This document shows positions 61,844 through 64,000 of a DNA stretch of 64,000 bases, one piece after another. The stretch comes from an uncultured Propionimicrobium sp. Its GTDB lineage: Bacteria; Actinomycetota; Actinomycetes; Propionibacteriales; Propionibacteriaceae. The notes under the pieces were generated by a model. It was not told the DNA's origin. It saw only the letters and a list, made by a program, of their open reading frames with translations, and searched no databases. Location: positions 124,001 to 188,000 of the forward strand of contig CAMIGX010000002.1 in the NCBI GenBank assembly GCA_946221385.1, given 5' to 3'. Position 1 is the first letter of the stretch, and each line of letters starts with the position of its first letter. A program made the position numbers and the translations under genes.

Positions 61844-62851
61844 ATGGACGTCACCGCCGACGAGCACACCACCGCAGAGCCTGGACTAGTCAGCGTCATC
61901 ATCAGCGCCTACAACGCTGCTGCGACCATCGAGCGAGCCGTTGGGAGCGTGTTAGCTCAAAGCCACCAAAATCTCGAGGTCGTCGTGGTCGACGACGGCT
62001 CCACGGATGCGACCCGCGAGATTCTCGACGCACTGGCCAAGCGCGACGACCGCGTCCGGCTGCTGGACCCCAAACCGAATGCGGGCGTGTCGTCCTCACG
62101 GAATCGTGGCTTGGCCGCAGCTCGCGGCGAATGGATCGCGTTCTTGGACGCTGACGACCAATATCTGCCGCATCGGCTGGCTACCCTGCTGGCTGCCGCT
62201 GACGGCGACGTCGACGGCCTGGCCTGCGGTCACACCATCGTGCTACCTGACGGCAACCGCCGGGACCGTGGTTCTGCTGCCAGCGGCACCATGACCGGGC
62301 TGCAGGCCGCCGTGGCCGCATTCGGAGACCAGATCACGCCATTCGTCTGGGACAAAATGTTTCGCCACAGCGCTCTCGAAGGCATTCGCTTCGCTACTGA
62401 CGTCCACCGCGGCGAAGACACTATTTTCGTGATCGAGGCCTTGGCGGCCTGCCGCGACGTCCGCATCATCGATGACCCGCTCAATGTCTATTACGTTTCG
62501 GCGGGTTCGCTGACTTGGGGACGCGTGCCACCGTTGACCGAAAGTGACGCCGCAGCCAAGCGCTTCGAACAGGTCGCCGTCGAGCTCGGAAGCCAAGCTC
62601 AGGCCACTTGGCCGGTGACCAAAGTGATCACCTACCTGAACTCTGCGAACCTCGCCGCCGGTCGACTGCCCGCAGACCAGGCCGCAGAATTCATGACGCA
62701 AGCCCGGCAGCGGTTCAGCTGGGCTGAAGCTCGCACGGCGCTGCGCCAACGGCCCGCCGTGGGCGCTGCGGGAATCTTGCTCAAGGCCGCTCCTAGGCTC
62801 TATTCGAAGGTCTACGCGGCCTATGCCAAACGCAGCTATGGTGTCGGCTGA
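61844..62851 (+). CDS. Family 2 glycosyltransferase
   Basis: A 335-residue GT-A enzyme of family GT2. It shows VSVIISAYNAAATIERAV (residues 16-33), VVVDDGSTDAT, and AFLDADDQYLP as the DXD metal motif, with an IRFATDVHRGEDTIFV segment holding the second acidic motif. The C-terminus is helical and may bind the membrane. It lies between rmlA and a flippase gene, so an envelope polysaccharide or glycolipid product is likely. Donor and acceptor unknown. Confidence 0.9.
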   Translation: MDVTADEHTTAEPGLVSVIISAYNAAATIERAVGSVLAQSHQNLEVVVVDDGSTDATREILDALAKRDDRVRLLDPKPNAGVSSSRNRGLAAARGEWIAFLDADDQYLPHRLATLLAAADGDVDGLACGHTIVLPDGNRRDRGSAASGTMTGLQAAVAAFGDQITPFVWDKMFRHSALEGIRFATDVHRGEDTIFVIEALAACRDVRIIDDPLNVYYVSAGSLTWGRVPPLTESDAAAKRFEQVAVELGSQAQATWPVTKVITYLNSANLAAGRLPADQAAEFMTQARQRFSWAEARTALRQRPAVGAAGILLKAAPRLYSKVYAAYAKRSYGVG

Positions 62852-62865
62852 ACGCCCTAAGAGGT

Positions 62866-64000
62866 CTAGACAGGCGCGACGTCGGCTGGCTTGCCGGCCA
62901 CCCTGCGGGCGCGGAAATTGATCCTGGCTAGGTGCAACGCGACACCAAGCAGCGGCCCCACCGATAGCCCGAGGATCACGCGTGCGGGGATGCTCAATGG
63001 CACCGTCAACAACCCGACCCCGACGATCGCCGCGATCAACCAGCCGCTCAAATAGCCCAGGTGGTCTCCGACGGCAAGGGTCGCCGTCCCGGTCAAGGTC
63101 AGCCAAGCGACGATCGTGGACGCAACCACCAAGCCGACGAAAGTCCAAGCATCCACTTGCATGCCTTTGAATAACACGCGCACCAGCCACGGACCCAGCA
63201 AGGCAGCTAGCGGCGCCGCGATCAATCCGACCAGACCCAGTCCGCCGAGGGGTTTGACCAGGCCACGCAGCACACCCCCGCCTTGTTTCAGAAAATTTGA
63301 GATTGCGACACCTTGGAAGGCCAGCAACGGAATCATGATCGGCGAGCGCGTCAGCATCAAAGCGGTAGCCGTCGCCGACATCGCTGGCTCGCTGGGATCG
63401 TGTGGGATGACCAGGTTCATGACTGCCGGAAAGCCAGTGACGAGCACGGCGGTGGCAGCCGCGGCCAAGATCGTCACGCTCTGATTTGCCAGCAGTCGGC
63501 CCAGCCCGACGTCCGCGCGGCTGGCAGCGGCCTGCCTCGAGGTCGGTGAGACCAATAGCAAGACCAACCACACCAGCACTGCGCTGATGGTCGCTAGTTC
63601 CAAACCGAACAGGCTGCCGACGCTGGCCCCGACGATCGCGACGACGACCAGTCGCGTCAGCGCTTCGGTCGCCATCAGCGCGGCATAGAGCCCCCAGCGT
63701 TCGTTGCCGGCGAGTGCACCGGACAAGCAGATATGCCCCCCGTACAGGAATGTCGCGAACGCTATCAGACACACGACCAGCCAGGTCTTCGTCACCAACA
63801 TTTGCGGTGCCCACAGCGGGGAGGTGATGACGACCAAGAGCGCAGCGATCAGGCCGAGCAACAGGCCCGCGACCAGCACGGGCGCGCCTGGTTGACGAGA
63901 TTGGCCGCGAGATTCAGCGAGCCGCGCCGCTCCGACCGCACGGGTGATCTCGTTTTGCAAGCCGGCGATGACGCCATAGACACCAAAAAGCAGTGACCAA
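62866..64000 (-). CDS. Polysaccharide flippase-like membrane protein, 5' end beyond window
   Basis: The visible part is about 378 residues with ten or more predicted helices, ending in a basic tail (RINFRARRVAG). It resembles the lipopolysaccharide biosynthesis/Wzx branch of the MOP superfamily: WSLLFGVYGVIAGLQNEITR opens the visible segment and FLYGGHICLSGALAGNERWG follows. The frame remains open to the window edge, so the start lies outside. The TTG at 63960 is probably internal. It likely flips a lipid-linked sugar made by the neighbouring glycosyltransferases. Confidence 0.82.
   Translation of the reverse strand, partial: WSLLFGVYGVIAGLQNEITRAVGAARLAESRGQSRQPGAPVLVAGLLLGLIAALLVVITSPLWAPQMLVTKTWLVVCLIAFATFLYGGHICLSGALAGNERWGLYAALMATEALTRLVVVAIVGASVGSLFGLELATISAVLVWLVLLLVSPTSRQAAASRADVGLGRLLANQSVTILAAAATAVLVTGFPAVMNLVIPHDPSEPAMSATATALMLTRSPIMIPLLAFQGVAISNFLKQGGGVLRGLVKPLGGLGLVGLIAAPLAALLGPWLVRVLFKGMQVDAWTFVGLVVASTIVAWLTLTGTATLAVGDHLGYLSGWLIAAIVGVGLLTVPLSIPARVILGLSVGPLLGVALHLARINFRARRVAGKPADVAPV

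Noticed and set aside
63290..63310. GATTGCGACACC in the flippase gene as a repeat arm
   Set aside because: Only a partial match with no partner arm, inside a coding region.
62243..63814. Long minus-strand open frame of 523 codons
   Set aside because: It overlaps the well-supported GT2 and flippase genes in another frame, is Arg/Gly-rich and has no domain signals.
1..64000. CRISPR array
   Set aside because: No series of identical 25-40 bp repeats with unique spacers was found; the TTTATAC array is far too short-spaced.
1..64000. Insertion sequences or transposases
   Set aside because: No DDE transposase or tyrosine recombinase gene is seen; the only mobile traces are the phage remnant and the 79-bp elements.

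Overview
The window is chromosomal DNA from a moderately high-GC actinobacterium (Actinomycetota). The evidence is a ponA-type penicillin-binding protein beside a DUF5318 gene and a GT87 mannosyltransferase (gene neighbours also found together in mycobacteria), a PIG-V-like mannosyltransferase, a galactofuran cassette (Glf, GlfT2, Wzm/Wzt, a GlfT1-like transferase), an actinobacterial Tad pilus locus with a LysM-BTAD protein, and frequent GTG/TTG starts. Genus and species cannot be fixed from the sequence alone.

Layout. 1-7.8 kb: metabolic genes: NAD synthetase, an AAA ATPase with a phased TTTATAC repeat array in front of it, ilvE, a double-length eukaryotic-type phosphofructokinase and a short Tm-1-like hybrid protein. 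7.8-16.4 kb: tRNA-Thr, an orphan sugar-binding lipoprotein, an ECF S-component paired with DUF1893, a carbamoyltransferase-like protein without its active-site motifs, two poorly known proteins, a DUF885 metallohydrolase, a lone CBM48 module, a GNAT protein and a TetR regulator. 16.4-23.4 kb: polyprenol-linked mannosyltransferases, a MATE exporter, PonA and DUF5318.

23.4-26.2 kb: tRNA-Ala followed by a prophage remnant. It holds a 5'-truncated MuF-type head protein ending in a CdiA-like nuclease toxin domain, a scaffold-like protein, a HicB-like protein and a helix-turn-helix protein. 26.2-32.8 kb: a Pr6Pr membrane protein, a GreA-like factor, a NYN nuclease, deoA, a ParDE module, a HIT protein and an uncharacterised 602-residue protein. 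33-37.8 kb: a two-component system, a sigma-like gene preceded by four GGRCAACAC boxes spaced exactly 20 bp, and an MFS exporter.

37.8-46.9 kb: a Tad pilus operon on the minus strand. 47-50.6 kb: pta-ackA. 50.6-64 kb: a DUF559 protein, an SDR/PlsC/double-GT2 operon, and the galactan export and synthesis operon glf-glfT2-wzm-wzt. rmlA, another GT2 and a partial flippase gene follow. Four 79-bp inverted-repeat elements with ATGTCGCAAAATCAT-type arms lie only in intergenic DNA between 47 and 55.6 kb.

The most notable points are the 79-bp repeat family, the phage polymorphic toxin, the two helically phased operator-like arrays, the NAD synthetase that has lost its glutaminase catalytic residues, and the Tm-1-like hybrid.
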